Shown piece after piece: positions 6,870 through 15,980 of a stretch of DNA of 29,584 bases. Below the pieces are notes generated by a model. It searched no databases, was not told the DNA's origin, and worked only from the letters and a program-made list of their open reading frames with translations. The DNA lies in IMG/VR virus record IMGVR_UViG_3300044695_002323, positions 1-29,584 of that record; one strand, given 5' to 3'. Each line of letters starts with the position of its first letter. Within the stretch, counting starts at the first letter, position 1. The DNA is from a virus. The position numbers and the translations under genes are program-made.

Positions 6870-8528
6870 GTTAATGAAGTTCTCCGTTGTGATGCGCTCG
6901 TTATCCTGCGTAAGGATAAACGGCTCATCTGCGTTGTCGAGAATTGACGGCAAGCAGTCAGCATCCACGCCAACACAGACCGTCTTACGCACCTTATCGA
7001 GCTTCTTATACAGCTCGATTGTTAGGCTGCCAAGGTCATCGGCATTGTCATACTCGATGGTCGGGAATTCATTGTCGGCTGGGAAGGATAGCTCACCATT
7101 CACGTAGCAGTTATCGAAGTAGAATACAATTGAGAGGAAGTCGAGCACGTACTCAGGCAAGCGCCCAAAGTGATAGCTCAGTTTCTTTTTGCGGTCCACG
7201 AAGCTCGCTTGCCATCTGCCGGAAGCATACCTAAACAAATCGGTATCGGTATCGTATTGCGGCTGGAATCTGCGACCTTCCAATCGGATGCCCGGCAAGA
7301 ATGATGTGCCACTGAATCCGAGCCCGAATTGGTTCTCGCCATTGCAGCCTTCAATCTTAAAGAAGCGGCATTCATCGGCGAAGCCACCAATCTGAATCAG
7401 GTCGCTGTACTTGTCATACTTCGCCCAGTTCTTATCAGCTCGCACCGTTATCCGCGTAACCGTTATCTCGCCATCGAGCGAAGCACCAAACTGCGAACCG
7501 AGTAGGCTCAATGCTCCGGACTGCGTTACCGTTATAGTGAAGTTATACGTGCCCGCTGTGCTTATGGCTGTGGCGTAGTTAACCCCATCCACCTGAAGCC
7601 TTAGCCGTGCATTGACAATCGAATCCACCTCAATAGTCACATAGTAATCCGTGTCCTCACAAAGCTCGGTAATCGATTCAAGGCTTGTGGCATTGCCGAT
7701 TGCCGTTAGGTCAATCTGTGCTTCGCCGCCGCCGATGTTCCAGGTATCGCTGCCAGTTACCGCCACGCTACTCCAGCCAAGCGGAGGGCAATCGATACAC
7801 CCGCCCCAATCGTTGAAGTATGGATTGTAAATGTAATACTGCCCGCAAGTGTTGGTGCAGAAATCAGCAATCGCTAAACGATAGCAGCCCGGCTCAATAT
7901 CGTAATCAGCCAAGGCAATGCCCGCCGTGAGGTATTGGTCTTTCGTTGTGAGTACTGGGTCGAGCACTTGCACTACTGCCAGCGTGGTAGCATCAACGAT
8001 GCCCGCGAATAATGCGCCGTTGCAATTTGGCTGGAAGTCATCAATGGTAACGCTCCCGATGAATTCTTGCACGGTTGTGTTAGTGCCAATAAATAAATCC
8101 TGAATGTTGCTGTTAGTATTCGCAGGGATGTCGGTAGCCTTCAGGTAAATTACATGCGTACCCACCGCGCTGATGTTCACCGAATCACCATTGGTAAAGC
8201 CAACGATAAGCGTACCCACCGAGCCGGTATTGATTGTGATTGTTAGCTTATACTCGAGGCAGTTGATGAACTTGAAGAAGGTATATGCAACAAGCGCGGT
8301 ATCGTCATTGCTGCCGGGAAAGGTTATATTAAAGCCATCAACATTCGCATCATTGACAAGTATAATTTCATTGAATCGCAAGTAACCGCACTCTCCTGCT
8401 TCGAGCTGCCAGAACAATTGATCGTTAAAGTCGGCAAGCTGGGCGAACTCAGAGCCGCATCCCTCGCATACCTCGGGAAGTTCAGTGTTAAATATTATCG
8501 GTTGGTTGGGTATCGATGTATAACTCAT
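6855..8528 (-). CDS. Large distal tail or baseplate protein
   Basis: A 557-residue protein starting MSYTSIPNQPIIFNTELPEV. Composition is beta-rich with many N, T, G and D residues and repeated jelly-roll-like strands, as in carbohydrate-binding or baseplate domains (for example LRLQVDGVNYATAISTAGTY near residues 300-320). Several cysteine pairs are present, including VCEGCGSEF near the N-terminus. It overlaps the 690-residue tail gene by four bases (ATGA) and lies downstream of the tape measure gene, where distal tail and receptor-binding proteins are found. No exact family is recognised. A role in tail tip assembly or host-glycan contact is inferred. Confidence 0.65.
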   Translation of the reverse strand: MSYTSIPNQPIIFNTELPEVCEGCGSEFAQLADFNDQLFWQLEAGECGYLRFNEIILVNDANVDGFNITFPGSNDDTALVAYTFFKFINCLEYKLTITINTGSVGTLIVGFTNGDSVNISAVGTHVIYLKATDIPANTNSNIQDLFIGTNTTVQEFIGSVTIDDFQPNCNGALFAGIVDATTLAVVQVLDPVLTTKDQYLTAGIALADYDIEPGCYRLAIADFCTNTCGQYYIYNPYFNDWGGCIDCPPLGWSSVAVTGSDTWNIGGGEAQIDLTAIGNATSLESITELCEDTDYYVTIEVDSIVNARLRLQVDGVNYATAISTAGTYNFTITVTQSGALSLLGSQFGASLDGEITVTRITVRADKNWAKYDKYSDLIQIGGFADECRFFKIEGCNGENQFGLGFSGTSFLPGIRLEGRRFQPQYDTDTDLFRYASGRWQASFVDRKKKLSYHFGRLPEYVLDFLSIVFYFDNCYVNGELSFPADNEFPTIEYDNADDLGSLTIELYKKLDKVRKTVCVGVDADCLPSILDNADEPFILTQDNERITTENFINLYQQ

Positions 8529-10597
8529 GGAAGTAGTTTGTTTGAACGTAGCTCGAATTGCGCGGCCTTGCGCATCACTGACTCAATCTGAATGTTCTTA
8601 ATGTAGGTATCAATCACCGCAAGGCTGTCATCCCTGCGCCCGAGTGCAATCGGCTTTGATGTCTCCGATGTGATGGCGTTAATCTCTGCCATCGTGAGCG
8701 GGCGCTTGAACTTGTAGAGGTAGGCTTGCACATCGTCGATGTTTACTGGGTCGAGGGTTTGCGGTGTGAATGGCTCACCTATAACTGAAAAGAATGAGAA
8801 TGCTGATGGTAGCGTAGTATTTTGGAATCCACTTCCAAATCGTAAGAAGCGTTGAATAACATCAGGCAATGGGGCTGTGGCGGTTGCTGATATGCCAATG
8901 TCAACTGCGATTAAATCACCCGCCTCGCAAATGAATACCTCGTTCGTTATTGTATACCAAGCTGGTTGACCGGGCACAGCTAAATCACTGCCAGTAATAA
9001 ATCTTGTTTCTAATAAATTCAGACCGGCATCAAATCGCTTAATCATTAACTTAACTTGCCTGCCAGCTGCAAATGCAATCGGCAAAAATGTAACAGGGTC
9101 TAAGTATTCATCTAATACAAGCCCGGCATTAACCGTGTATATGCCCGGATTTGCAACGCTGTAATACTCATACGTGCCCGGCACAGGCTGCGTGAAATTA
9201 TTTGGATTTATAACTGGGTCAAGCCAAATGAAGTAATGAGCCAACAGCCCTGAAAGAGTATTCTGAGTTGGAGCATTAACAACAGAGAATTGATTTACAA
9301 TTTGGTTTGCAAGTGTATTATCAAACCTTAATGTTCCAGTGGCCGTTGATGGATTGAATCCCTCAAAGAAAGATTGAAGCGAATTAGGATATCCACTCAG
9401 CCAATTAGCAGATACAAGCTCGTTGCGATAAGTGCCATTGTAAATTGTATTGCCTACGCCGTAAGGGTCATATCCGTTAGCCGTTGCGGTATTCGCTGCT
9501 TGGCTGCCAGTCCAATTGGATTGGATAATCACTCCATTAGTCTCATAGCCGGTATTGTTAAAAACAACAATGTCCTGAATGAGATTGGTGTCGAATATTA
9601 TCTCGCTTGTTTTAAGGTTCAATACATTCGATGTATTGCACTCACCTAAGAATCCAAATGTCTCAGTCCTGAAGCCTCTGAATGGTGTCTGCGTAAATTC
9701 GCAAAGCGTGTCTCCATTATCACATTGACCTACTTCTAAGAATAATTCATTGCCGAAGTCAGCCGCTTGGTATAGCCTGCTTGTATCGAACTTCATCTCA
9801 ATCTCCGGCTGATCGTAAAGGTTAGCCGATGCCCCTGATTGTTGGAAGTATGCAATAGGCTCGATGCGTAGTAATGGCCTTCCATTAGATTGCTTCTCGA
9901 ATCCCATGCCGAGGTTTAGCTTTGACCGCATCGCTGCGTATAGGCTTTCAAAGTCTGCAAGTATCTCAACGTTTGACTTGATTCGAATCGATTGCCCATT
10001 GGTGTAGAATGGCACATCGTTCTGCGGATATGTAGCGGCAAAGTAATTAGAATCAAAGTCGATTAAACCATCGCTCATGCAATTCACAAGATGAGCAAAC
10101 GTATCATAAACCGTATAAGCGTATGCTGGGTCTGGGTAGATTATCACACCCGGATTGAACACATAAAGCGGCACTGCTGTTGGCGGCGTTATGGGTACGC
10201 CGTTCTTTGATGTGGTAAGGCGCAGCGAGAATGGTATAGCCTTATTGTTGTTTATCTTGGTGCTGAATGTTTCATCATAGAGCTTCGTTTTAACTTGACA
10301 CCTATCGAGCAAAAAGTTCGATTCGGTTACAATGATATAGCCATCGACCAACTTCTCCCAAGTACCCGAGTTGCAAAGGTATTGCACAGTCACGCGCACA
10401 AGCTCGCAGTAACCCGATGTTGCAAGTTTATTGTAAAGATAGCCGAACACATCGCCGCCAAAGATTAACTCATTGTCGAACGATACTATGCGGGCTCCGA
10501 TGTTACTGTCCTCGGTTATGTTTATGCCGAAGTCCTCAGGGTTAAGCGGCTGGCCTCGATCGAGATTGTCGATTAAAAACTTAATTTCTACTGCCAT
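8525..10597 (-). CDS. Tail tip protein
   Basis: A 690-residue protein starting MAVEIKFLIDNLDRGQPLNP. It follows the tape measure gene with a 10-base overlap, the usual place for Dit/Tal-type tail tip proteins. The N-terminal 220 residues and C-terminal 60 (AQAYLYKFKRP-like and IESVMRKAAQFELRS regions) are encoded by DNA of the same base composition as neighbours. The middle, roughly 8.8-9.8 kb, is clearly richer in A and T and in N and T residues, suggesting an exchangeable domain. No enzymatic motif is seen. Exact role is unproven. Confidence 0.65.
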   Translation of the reverse strand: MAVEIKFLIDNLDRGQPLNPEDFGINITEDSNIGARIVSFDNELIFGGDVFGYLYNKLATSGYCELVRVTVQYLCNSGTWEKLVDGYIIVTESNFLLDRCQVKTKLYDETFSTKINNNKAIPFSLRLTTSKNGVPITPPTAVPLYVFNPGVIIYPDPAYAYTVYDTFAHLVNCMSDGLIDFDSNYFAATYPQNDVPFYTNGQSIRIKSNVEILADFESLYAAMRSKLNLGMGFEKQSNGRPLLRIEPIAYFQQSGASANLYDQPEIEMKFDTSRLYQAADFGNELFLEVGQCDNGDTLCEFTQTPFRGFRTETFGFLGECNTSNVLNLKTSEIIFDTNLIQDIVVFNNTGYETNGVIIQSNWTGSQAANTATANGYDPYGVGNTIYNGTYRNELVSANWLSGYPNSLQSFFEGFNPSTATGTLRFDNTLANQIVNQFSVVNAPTQNTLSGLLAHYFIWLDPVINPNNFTQPVPGTYEYYSVANPGIYTVNAGLVLDEYLDPVTFLPIAFAAGRQVKLMIKRFDAGLNLLETRFITGSDLAVPGQPAWYTITNEVFICEAGDLIAVDIGISATATAPLPDVIQRFLRFGSGFQNTTLPSAFSFFSVIGEPFTPQTLDPVNIDDVQAYLYKFKRPLTMAEINAITSETSKPIALGRRDDSLAVIDTYIKNIQIESVMRKAAQFELRSNKLLP

Positions 10598-13092
10598 GTG
10601 TATCGCGAATCCCCGCCGTTAATGTTTACAATCATTTGCTTGCCTGCCATTGTCTTGTTCAGCCTGTCGAGCTTGCGCTCCATAGCCTTGCTATTCAGCG
10701 AAGCGTTAACCGTTATGCCATCGCGCTTGTTGCTCATCGCATAGCTGAGTATGGCAGGGCGCACGTAACGCTCATCTATCAATCTCTTGAATGCCGCGCT
10801 CGATGTGTTAATCGCATCCAGTTCGCGCCGGTTGCGCATTACTGAGTTCTTATTAACCACGAACTCACCACGCTCAGCTTCAATCAACGTTCCGCCTGCC
10901 TCATGGCTGCGCCCGCCTACCATACCACCCTTCTTGAACTTAGGGATAGGCGTTGCTGCAATGATGGCAATCTGAGCCAAGCCTGAAGCAAGGGCGATGG
11001 CTTTCTCAACTACCGTGACAGCCTTGGCAACAGCGGCAGCCGTGCCAATCGTTGCATTAAATATAGCCGCCGCCTTTTCGGCTTTCGCTTGCCGTGTCTT
11101 TTCGGCTGCAACCTTTTGCTCTGTTCTTATGCGTAAGGCCTCGAGCTTGCGTTGCTTTTGAGCTTCGCTTATTGTGCTGCCCTCGATAGCCGCCTTCTCG
11201 GCTTCATTTGCCGCATTGATTTCCTCGATTCGCTTTTGCGATTGAATGCCTTGCAGCTCAATGATGCTTCCAAGTGTATCAGCAACAGCCTGCGCAATCT
11301 CAAGCGCTTGGTCAATTGCTTCATCGCGTGACTTCTTACGCTCATCGCGGATAGCTTGCTCGGTCTCGGCGTTGATGAGTTTTATCTCGCTGGCATTTTC
11401 TTTAGCATCTTCAATTCGCTTTTTAGATTCGAGTTGTATAATCTCAATCCTTCTTTCGAGCGATGTGCCCTCTGCAATCTCTAATGTCTTAAGCGCATTT
11501 ATCTGAGCATCGATGCCAGCGATTGTTAGCTTGCTTCTTTCCTCGGCTGCCTTCTCTGCTTCTTGCTGTGCCTTCTCAGCTGCTTCCTTTTCCTTTGCTG
11601 CTTTGTCATCAATTGCCTTTTGGTCAATCTCAGCAATACTCTTTGTCGCTTGTTCTTTTATTGCTAAGATGGCATCTTGCAGTTTCTTTTCTTCAGCACT
11701 TCCGGCTGCAAACCTTGATTCTAAAAACGCCTTTTCAAGTTCTTGAATTTTAGCGTTGCTCTCGCTTAGTATTTTTTCGCGTTCATCCAATTGAGCCTGC
11801 AAAGCATCGGTCTCTAACTTAGCTAAGTTTTCACGTGCCTTGGCTACATCCTCAGCGGCTTTCTTTGCAGCCTCAGCTCGTTTCTTTGCTTCCTCTTGTG
11901 CCTTCTCGCTTGCTTCACGTTCTGCCTCATTACGAATTACGGTAATCTTCGCGCTTGCATCCAACACGGCGTTAACCGCTGATTGCTGCACTTCCTTCGC
12001 CTTTGCCTTTTCTTCTTCGCTTAACTGGCTTAATGTTCCGGCTTTCTTCGTATAGTCAGCGATGATGGCACGGTTAGCATTTATAACCGCTTGCTCGCGT
12101 TGTATCTCGAGCGCAACCGTTGAACGCCCTGCCGACTTCTCAATATCGATTTGCCGCTCAATCCTTTCAATCGCTGCATCGGAAGCGGCCAGCTGCTTCT
12201 TACTCGCCGACTCGAAAGCAGTCGCAGCGCGATCGGCTTCATCGGATGCGCCTACCCAATCTTTGATTGTATCTACCACGCCGCCGATTGCGTTGCTTAC
12301 CTCTTTGAATCCCGGTATCGAGTTCTCCAGAGCGCGCTTAACTTTATCGAAGTTCTCGACTAAGGCAATCAAGCCAATCACAAGCAATCCAATCCCAGTA
12401 GCGGCAAGTGCAATCCTAAGCGCTTTCAATGCTCCAGTAGATGTTCCAGTAACAACTGCAAGCACTGACTCAGCTCTTGCCAAAACAAGAGTCTTAATTG
12501 CACTCTCTTCGAGCAATAGGTTAGCCACTTGCTGCACGCCGTTAGCGATGGCAGTCGCAGCTTGCACCTTGAGCAATGCCTTTTGCAAATCTTCGCTCTC
12601 TGAGCCGAACAATGCCGCTGCTCCTTGCGCAATCTCGAAGCCAGCCGCGAGCCCTTGCGTGGCTTGCACAGCTGCATCGAACTTAAACGTATCCGATGCA
12701 AGTATACTAACCCTTGCACGCGTATCTCCAATCTGGTCTTCGAGCCGTGCGGCCTCAATCTCTAATTGCCTGAACTGAGCCGTGCCAGCTTTGCCCGCTT
12801 CCTCAAGTGCGTTGAGTTCATTCTTTAAGCCACGCAACACCCTTGTTAGCGGCACGGCCTTCTTATTCAAATCTTCAAAGGACTTGTTCTGATCGGCCAG
12901 AGCTTTCTTAACTTCATTGCCTGAGAACGCAGCTGCGATGCTTTTGCCAGCTGTCTTATAGGTATCGGCTACCTTCTTCGAGCTTTCCTGTGCCGATGCC
13001 ACCACGGCATCATTTGCCTTGTTAACTTCGTTGACCGTTGCCTTCAGGCTCGTTGCCTCGGCTTCGTAGATAATCTCAACCTTTACCGCCAT
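10588..13092 (-). CDS. Tape-measure protein
   Basis: An 834-residue protein, the longest in the window. It has long alanine-, lysine- and glutamate-rich coiled coil (about residues 370-660), a hydrophobic membrane-type segment at about 221-246 (RIALAATGIGLLVIGLIALV), and a C-terminal GGMVGGRSHEAGGTLIEAER region typical of tape-measure proteins, where repeated glycines precede a VN-type end. Tape-measure proteins set tail length and pass into the host membrane during DNA entry; their length usually scales with the tail, here about 120 nm by the usual rule of thumb. It lies directly after the assembly-chaperone genes, as expected, and overlaps the 39-residue frame by 17 bases. Confidence 0.9.
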   Translation of the reverse strand: MAVKVEIIYEAEATSLKATVNEVNKANDAVVASAQESSKKVADTYKTAGKSIAAAFSGNEVKKALADQNKSFEDLNKKAVPLTRVLRGLKNELNALEEAGKAGTAQFRQLEIEAARLEDQIGDTRARVSILASDTFKFDAAVQATQGLAAGFEIAQGAAALFGSESEDLQKALLKVQAATAIANGVQQVANLLLEESAIKTLVLARAESVLAVVTGTSTGALKALRIALAATGIGLLVIGLIALVENFDKVKRALENSIPGFKEVSNAIGGVVDTIKDWVGASDEADRAATAFESASKKQLAASDAAIERIERQIDIEKSAGRSTVALEIQREQAVINANRAIIADYTKKAGTLSQLSEEEKAKAKEVQQSAVNAVLDASAKITVIRNEAEREASEKAQEEAKKRAEAAKKAAEDVAKARENLAKLETDALQAQLDEREKILSESNAKIQELEKAFLESRFAAGSAEEKKLQDAILAIKEQATKSIAEIDQKAIDDKAAKEKEAAEKAQQEAEKAAEERSKLTIAGIDAQINALKTLEIAEGTSLERRIEIIQLESKKRIEDAKENASEIKLINAETEQAIRDERKKSRDEAIDQALEIAQAVADTLGSIIELQGIQSQKRIEEINAANEAEKAAIEGSTISEAQKQRKLEALRIRTEQKVAAEKTRQAKAEKAAAIFNATIGTAAAVAKAVTVVEKAIALASGLAQIAIIAATPIPKFKKGGMVGGRSHEAGGTLIEAERGEFVVNKNSVMRNRRELDAINTSSAAFKRLIDERYVRPAILSYAMSNKRDGITVNASLNSKAMERKLDRLNKTMAGKQMIVNINGGDSRYTWQ

Positions 13093-13195
13093 TATTTTGA
13101 GCCTTTATTGCTGCCTCAAATTTAAGCAAATAAACCGAAACATCGGAAGCCATTAACTCATTGAACTCGGATATGCTACCTCCGGCAAGGTTCAT
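13076..13195 (-). CDS. Small frame between tail chaperone and tape measure (T-like)
   Basis: ATG at 13195 overlaps the preceding stop as TGATG, and the 39-residue frame (starting MNLAGGSISEFNELMASDVS) ends inside the tape-measure start. It is in the -1 frame relative to the 213-residue gene, and that frame stays open upstream to a T-run slippery site. This is the arrangement of lambda G and T, where a -1 shift makes a longer chaperone. It may be made by re-initiation, by frameshift, or both. Confidence 0.55.
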   Translation of the reverse strand: MNLAGGSISEFNELMASDVSVYLLKFEAAIKAQNNGGKG

Positions 13196-13836
13196 CACTT
13201 GCTCGCGGAAGGTGTCGGCTGTTCTCTTAGCCCTGCTTTGCGGTGAGAGCTCAGCTGGCGTAACGCCTCGTGCAGCTTGCGAAGTTCTACCGTGTTGTAC
13301 TCCCAGAGCGTTTGAAACTCTTCCGCTGAAATATTGAATAAGGGCATCAGCGGCTCGATACCCAAGCTGTAAAAAAAATCATGAGCACCCCCCTTGCTCA
13401 ACGCCTCAAATGTTTGCAACTTTTGCTGATGGATATCGGGGTTAATCTCTGCCGGGTTCTCGTCCTCACGTATTATCCAAGTCGCTGCGATGTTAAGCAG
13501 TATGTCGCGATGGATAACCGTATTTTGCCTCTCGCGGATTACGTGGATGTATGCGCCCATCAATGCCGCTGTCTTAGGATTGCTCAATCCAGCGCTGAGC
13601 GCCTTCTCCATCTCAGTGAGTATCTTCTCCATCTCGCTGCCACTTAACCCGCTGCTTAATCGCTCAAGCAGACTCATGCTCATGCTGAACCTTTCGAGGG
13701 GCATGTTCACCTCCTTCGGGAATCGGTAGTACCTATGCCCGCCATGCTTGAATACTTCAACGAGGTTGTACGTGGTGGGCTTACTGCGAGTAAATGTTGA
13801 TCGAAGTCGCTCGCCTAATCTTTTGAATAATTTCAT
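13195..13836 (-). CDS. Probable tail assembly chaperone
   Basis: A 213-residue, mostly helical protein starting MKLFKRLGERLRSTFTRSKP. It lies immediately before the tape-measure gene, where siphoviruses encode the chaperone that coats the tape measure during assembly. Residues 50-105 (LLERLSSGLSGSEMEKILTE) and 115-210 look like two helical bundles. The frame contains a T TTT TTT heptamer at codons 154-155, and a -1 shift there would give a product of about 253 residues. The call rests on position and form; no family signature is certain. Confidence 0.6.
   Translation of the reverse strand: MKLFKRLGERLRSTFTRSKPTTYNLVEVFKHGGHRYYRFPKEVNMPLERFSMSMSLLERLSSGLSGSEMEKILTEMEKALSAGLSNPKTAALMGAYIHVIRERQNTVIHRDILLNIAATWIIREDENPAEINPDIHQQKLQTFEALSKGGAHDFFYSLGIEPLMPLFNISAEEFQTLWEYNTVELRKLHEALRQLSSHRKAGLREQPTPSASK
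13372..13378 (-). other. Candidate slippery heptamer T TTT TTT
   Basis: Within a run of eight T on the minus strand (13378-13371) the frame reads GAT TTT TTT TAC, giving X XXY YYZ in the right phase for a -1 shift. The -1 frame is then open for about 98 codons to the stop at 13076. The distance to the normal stop (about 175 bases) is long for a G/GT-type site, so the case is suggestive only. Confidence 0.35.
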
Positions 13837-14065
13837 CCAGTGTGTTCTTTGTGGTAATCTCTTTATCGTTGCTCATTAGCGTTATGAATGTCCGCTCTGC
13901 GTGTTCATCCTCATACACAACGCTGATGTCGCTTGTGTTAACAATCAGGTCAAGCCATCGCTCATCCTTGTCGAGCAGCTCGTCCACTTCATCCTTGTGC
14001 TGCAAGGCACTAACCAAGATGAAGCCGGTCATCATGTCACCAACGTAACAGCGGGCAGGTTTCAT
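13781..14065 (-). CDS. Small protein, possibly tail completion or chaperone-related
   Basis: A 94-residue protein starting MKPARCYVGDMMTGFILVSA, with alternating hydrophobic and acidic stretches and no membrane segment. It overlaps both neighbours (29 bases with the zinc protein, 56 with the chaperone), so it is probably co-translated. Position between terminase and chaperone suggests a head-tail joining or tail role, but no motif supports a specific one. Confidence 0.65.
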   Translation of the reverse strand: MKPARCYVGDMMTGFILVSALQHKDEVDELLDKDERWLDLIVNTSDISVVYEDEHAERTFITLMSNDKEITTKNTLDEIIQKIRRATSINIYSQ

Positions 14066-14255
14066 CAGGCACTCGAGTCTTAGCCGGTAGGAAGCATCCG
14101 CATTCGCGGCAAGTGTCAGTTAGCTTGATGCGGTAGGGGCACTCCTTGCAGATTGCCATCCGCGGCTTCGATACCTCGCGGCTCTCCTTCGTGTCAAACG
14201 CCCACAGCGCCCAGCCGTGCGCGATGCTCTTGAGTTTCTTTAGCAGTCCAAGCAT
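14037..14255 (-). CDS. Small cysteine-rich zinc-ribbon protein
   Basis: A 72-residue protein. Residues 36-67 contain CKECP, CRECGC and ETCP with cysteines at 36, 39, 49, 52, 54 and 67, a compact zinc-ribbon pattern, and the protein ends in LLRW. Similar short proteins are common in Bacteroidota phages (from memory close to the DUF6171 type). It sits in the virion operon between a small Ig-like gene and the tail module. A DNA- or protein-binding role is likely but not known. Confidence 0.7.
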   Translation of the reverse strand: MLGLLKKLKSIAHGWALWAFDTKESREVSKPRMAICKECPYRIKLTDTCRECGCFLPAKTRVPDETCPLLRW

Positions 14256-14581
14256 TCGAGTAGGTTTATCGTTTCAGGTTCATCAACATCCATGTTCACC
14301 ACGCTGAAGCTGATGCAGTCATACTCAACCTCGCAAATGGTGAACTTCTCGCAGTTCTTCAATCCAATCGTGTAGCCCTGCAATGCATCAATCTTTGCGC
14401 CCACAATCGTGATTATGCCATCGACATCCGACTCAACCACAAAGCTCTGCACACGCTTAGTTGCATTGTGCGTTATGGTTACACTGTACTCGGTCTCTGG
14501 AGTAACAACACCAAAGGCAATGCCAGCATTGCATGCCGCAACGCTGATGCCGGAATCAAAGCAAGGTGAACATACGCTCAT
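14240..14581 (-). CDS. Small beta-rich structural protein
   Basis: A longer frame begins at 14623, but ATG 14581 overlaps the terminase stop as ATGA and is the better start, giving 113 residues beginning MSVCSPCFDSGISVAACNAG. The body has alternating hydrophobic strands (VVTPETEYSVTITHN, GIITIVGAKIDAL) resembling an immunoglobulin-like or adaptor fold, plus several cysteines. It is directly downstream of the large terminase gene and upstream of the zinc protein. A virion joining or decoration role is inferred. Confidence 0.6.
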   Translation of the reverse strand: MSVCSPCFDSGISVAACNAGIAFGVVTPETEYSVTITHNATKRVQSFVVESDVDGIITIVGAKIDALQGYTIGLKNCEKFTICEVEYDCISFSVVNMDVDEPETINLLECLDC

Positions 14582-15855
14582 AAGTATCGCTTTAGAATTG
14601 CGTTTACAAAGTAACGGAAACAATCGAGAAAGTCAGCACGCTCGGCAATGTTTTTTCGATTGGTCTTTATGATGCTTCCATTCGCATCGCACTGCACTTG
14701 CTTAGCATCGAATACGAATCCCTTGCAGCGCTTTGAGTTAACGCGTATGTCGAGCTTGCGTAATGCTGCGTTGCAATCGATGCGGCTATTGTAGTGCGTT
14801 GGGTTGGCCGGTATCAGAAACTGGCTGTCGCTCATGCCGAGCCGCCGCTTTATCATTGTGTAGGCGCTGGAGTTGTCACGCTGTTGCACCGTGCCACCTT
14901 TCCCCATCGCATCGCCTGTGATGCGTATCAGCCCCATCGGAATGCCGAGGGCAAGCACAGCATCGCAGAAAGCATCCACGCTGCCCTTCTCAATCTTTAT
15001 CTCATCCACCACCACCGCGCCTCTGCCAACGTGCTGCATCACAAGCGCGCACAGCGGGTTGATGTTGAAGTCAACGCTGATATGCACTGGCATGTTTCGG
15101 TTCAGCTGCACGCTGTCATCGATGTGCTTCGCATCATCCCACTCGTAGAGGAACGGATTCGCCACATCGTCCATTACATCCCAATCCCCTTCCACGAAGC
15201 GGGCGTACTGCACAGGCGGGAGCTCCTTCAGGCTTTCGAGGTACTCAGCCGGTATGTGCGGGTTATCGGTAATCTTGCTCGGTATGAATGTCCAACGCTC
15301 GGGCAGCGTGCCCTCCTTATAGCGCTCGTAGATGATTGACTTCACCCAGTTGTTCGCCGGGTTGCAAGTTGCCAGGCACACGATCGGCGGCTGGCCATGC
15401 GCCTTATTCCAACTGCCGATGCGCTCCTGAACTTTGTAGAACGTTTGCTCTTGCAGCTCGTTAACTTCATCCAAGCCCGCGCCATTGACCTCGAGCCCCT
15501 TGAAGCGGTTGAGGTCTTTGTCATCGTCAAAGCTCTCAGCCATGAACAGCAGCTCACTGCCATTGATGAATGTCACCACTTGCGTATCGCGGTTCCAGCT
15601 CTCAACGTACTGGTTAACGCCATCGTCAAGTATCGAGTTGAAGCTCGGAAAGGTTGTGCGCTTCAGGTCGGGCAGGCTGCGGCGAATAATCACCCACCGA
15701 CTGCGTGGATATTGCAGCGCAAGGTAGCTGAGGGTTAGCAACAGCCAATACGTTTTACCGCCACGAATTGCCCCCCCGAATACGATGACACGGTATGCGC
15801 CTGACTCAATTGCCTCAAATGCTGTGGTCTGCCTTCCGGTGAGTTCGAAGTTCAT
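14578..15855 (-). CDS. terL: Terminase large subunit
   Basis: A 425-residue ATP-driven packaging motor and nuclease. The ATPase half has a Walker A motif GGAIRGGKT at residues 27-35, a GAGLDE Walker B with D129-E130, and an ATCNP coupling motif at 162-166. The RNase H-like nuclease half shows acidic residues in HISVDFN (D262), ITGDAMG (D315) and ADFLDCFRYF (D408, D411), the expected two-metal triad. Length is normal. It follows the small membrane protein with a TAATG overlap, and the DUF5681-type gene just upstream is the likely small subunit. Downstream come tail genes rather than portal, which is unusual. Confidence 0.95.
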   Translation of the reverse strand: MNFELTGRQTTAFEAIESGAYRVIVFGGAIRGGKTYWLLLTLSYLALQYPRSRWVIIRRSLPDLKRTTFPSFNSILDDGVNQYVESWNRDTQVVTFINGSELLFMAESFDDDKDLNRFKGLEVNGAGLDEVNELQEQTFYKVQERIGSWNKAHGQPPIVCLATCNPANNWVKSIIYERYKEGTLPERWTFIPSKITDNPHIPAEYLESLKELPPVQYARFVEGDWDVMDDVANPFLYEWDDAKHIDDSVQLNRNMPVHISVDFNINPLCALVMQHVGRGAVVVDEIKIEKGSVDAFCDAVLALGIPMGLIRITGDAMGKGGTVQQRDNSSAYTMIKRRLGMSDSQFLIPANPTHYNSRIDCNAALRKLDIRVNSKRCKGFVFDAKQVQCDANGSIIKTNRKNIAERADFLDCFRYFVNAILKRYL

Positions 15856-15980
15856 TATTCTTCCTCATCATTCGGGTCGGGCATGCAGTCGATAACATGG
15901 CGAAGCACAATGAACAAGCAGTATGCAAGCCCAACCATGAACAGGGTGAACAGCACTCCGATGCCGATGGCTTTAAGCAT
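15855..15980 (-). CDS. 41-residue single-pass membrane protein
   Basis: ATG at 15980 lies inside the end of the DUF5681-type gene and the stop overlaps the terminase ATG as TAATG. The product starts MLKAIGIGVLFTLFMVGLAY, giving one hydrophobic helix over about residues 4-27, then a short acidic tail ending DPNDEEE. It was found by reading overlaps. Role unknown. Confidence 0.6.
   Translation of the reverse strand: MLKAIGIGVLFTLFMVGLAYCLFIVLRHVIDCMPDPNDEEE

Noticed and set aside
12062-12778. Long plus-strand frame of 238 codons
   Set aside because: Opposite the tape-measure gene; alanine- and serine-rich shadow of the coiled-coil coding strand.
13117-13124. TAAATTTG box as promoter of the tape-measure gene
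   Set aside because: It matches the -7 consensus but lies inside the 39-residue frame with no TTG upstream, and tape-measure genes rarely need a separate promoter.
14794-15339. Plus-strand frame of 181 codons
   Set aside because: Antisense to the terminase gene, whose motifs are complete on the minus strand.
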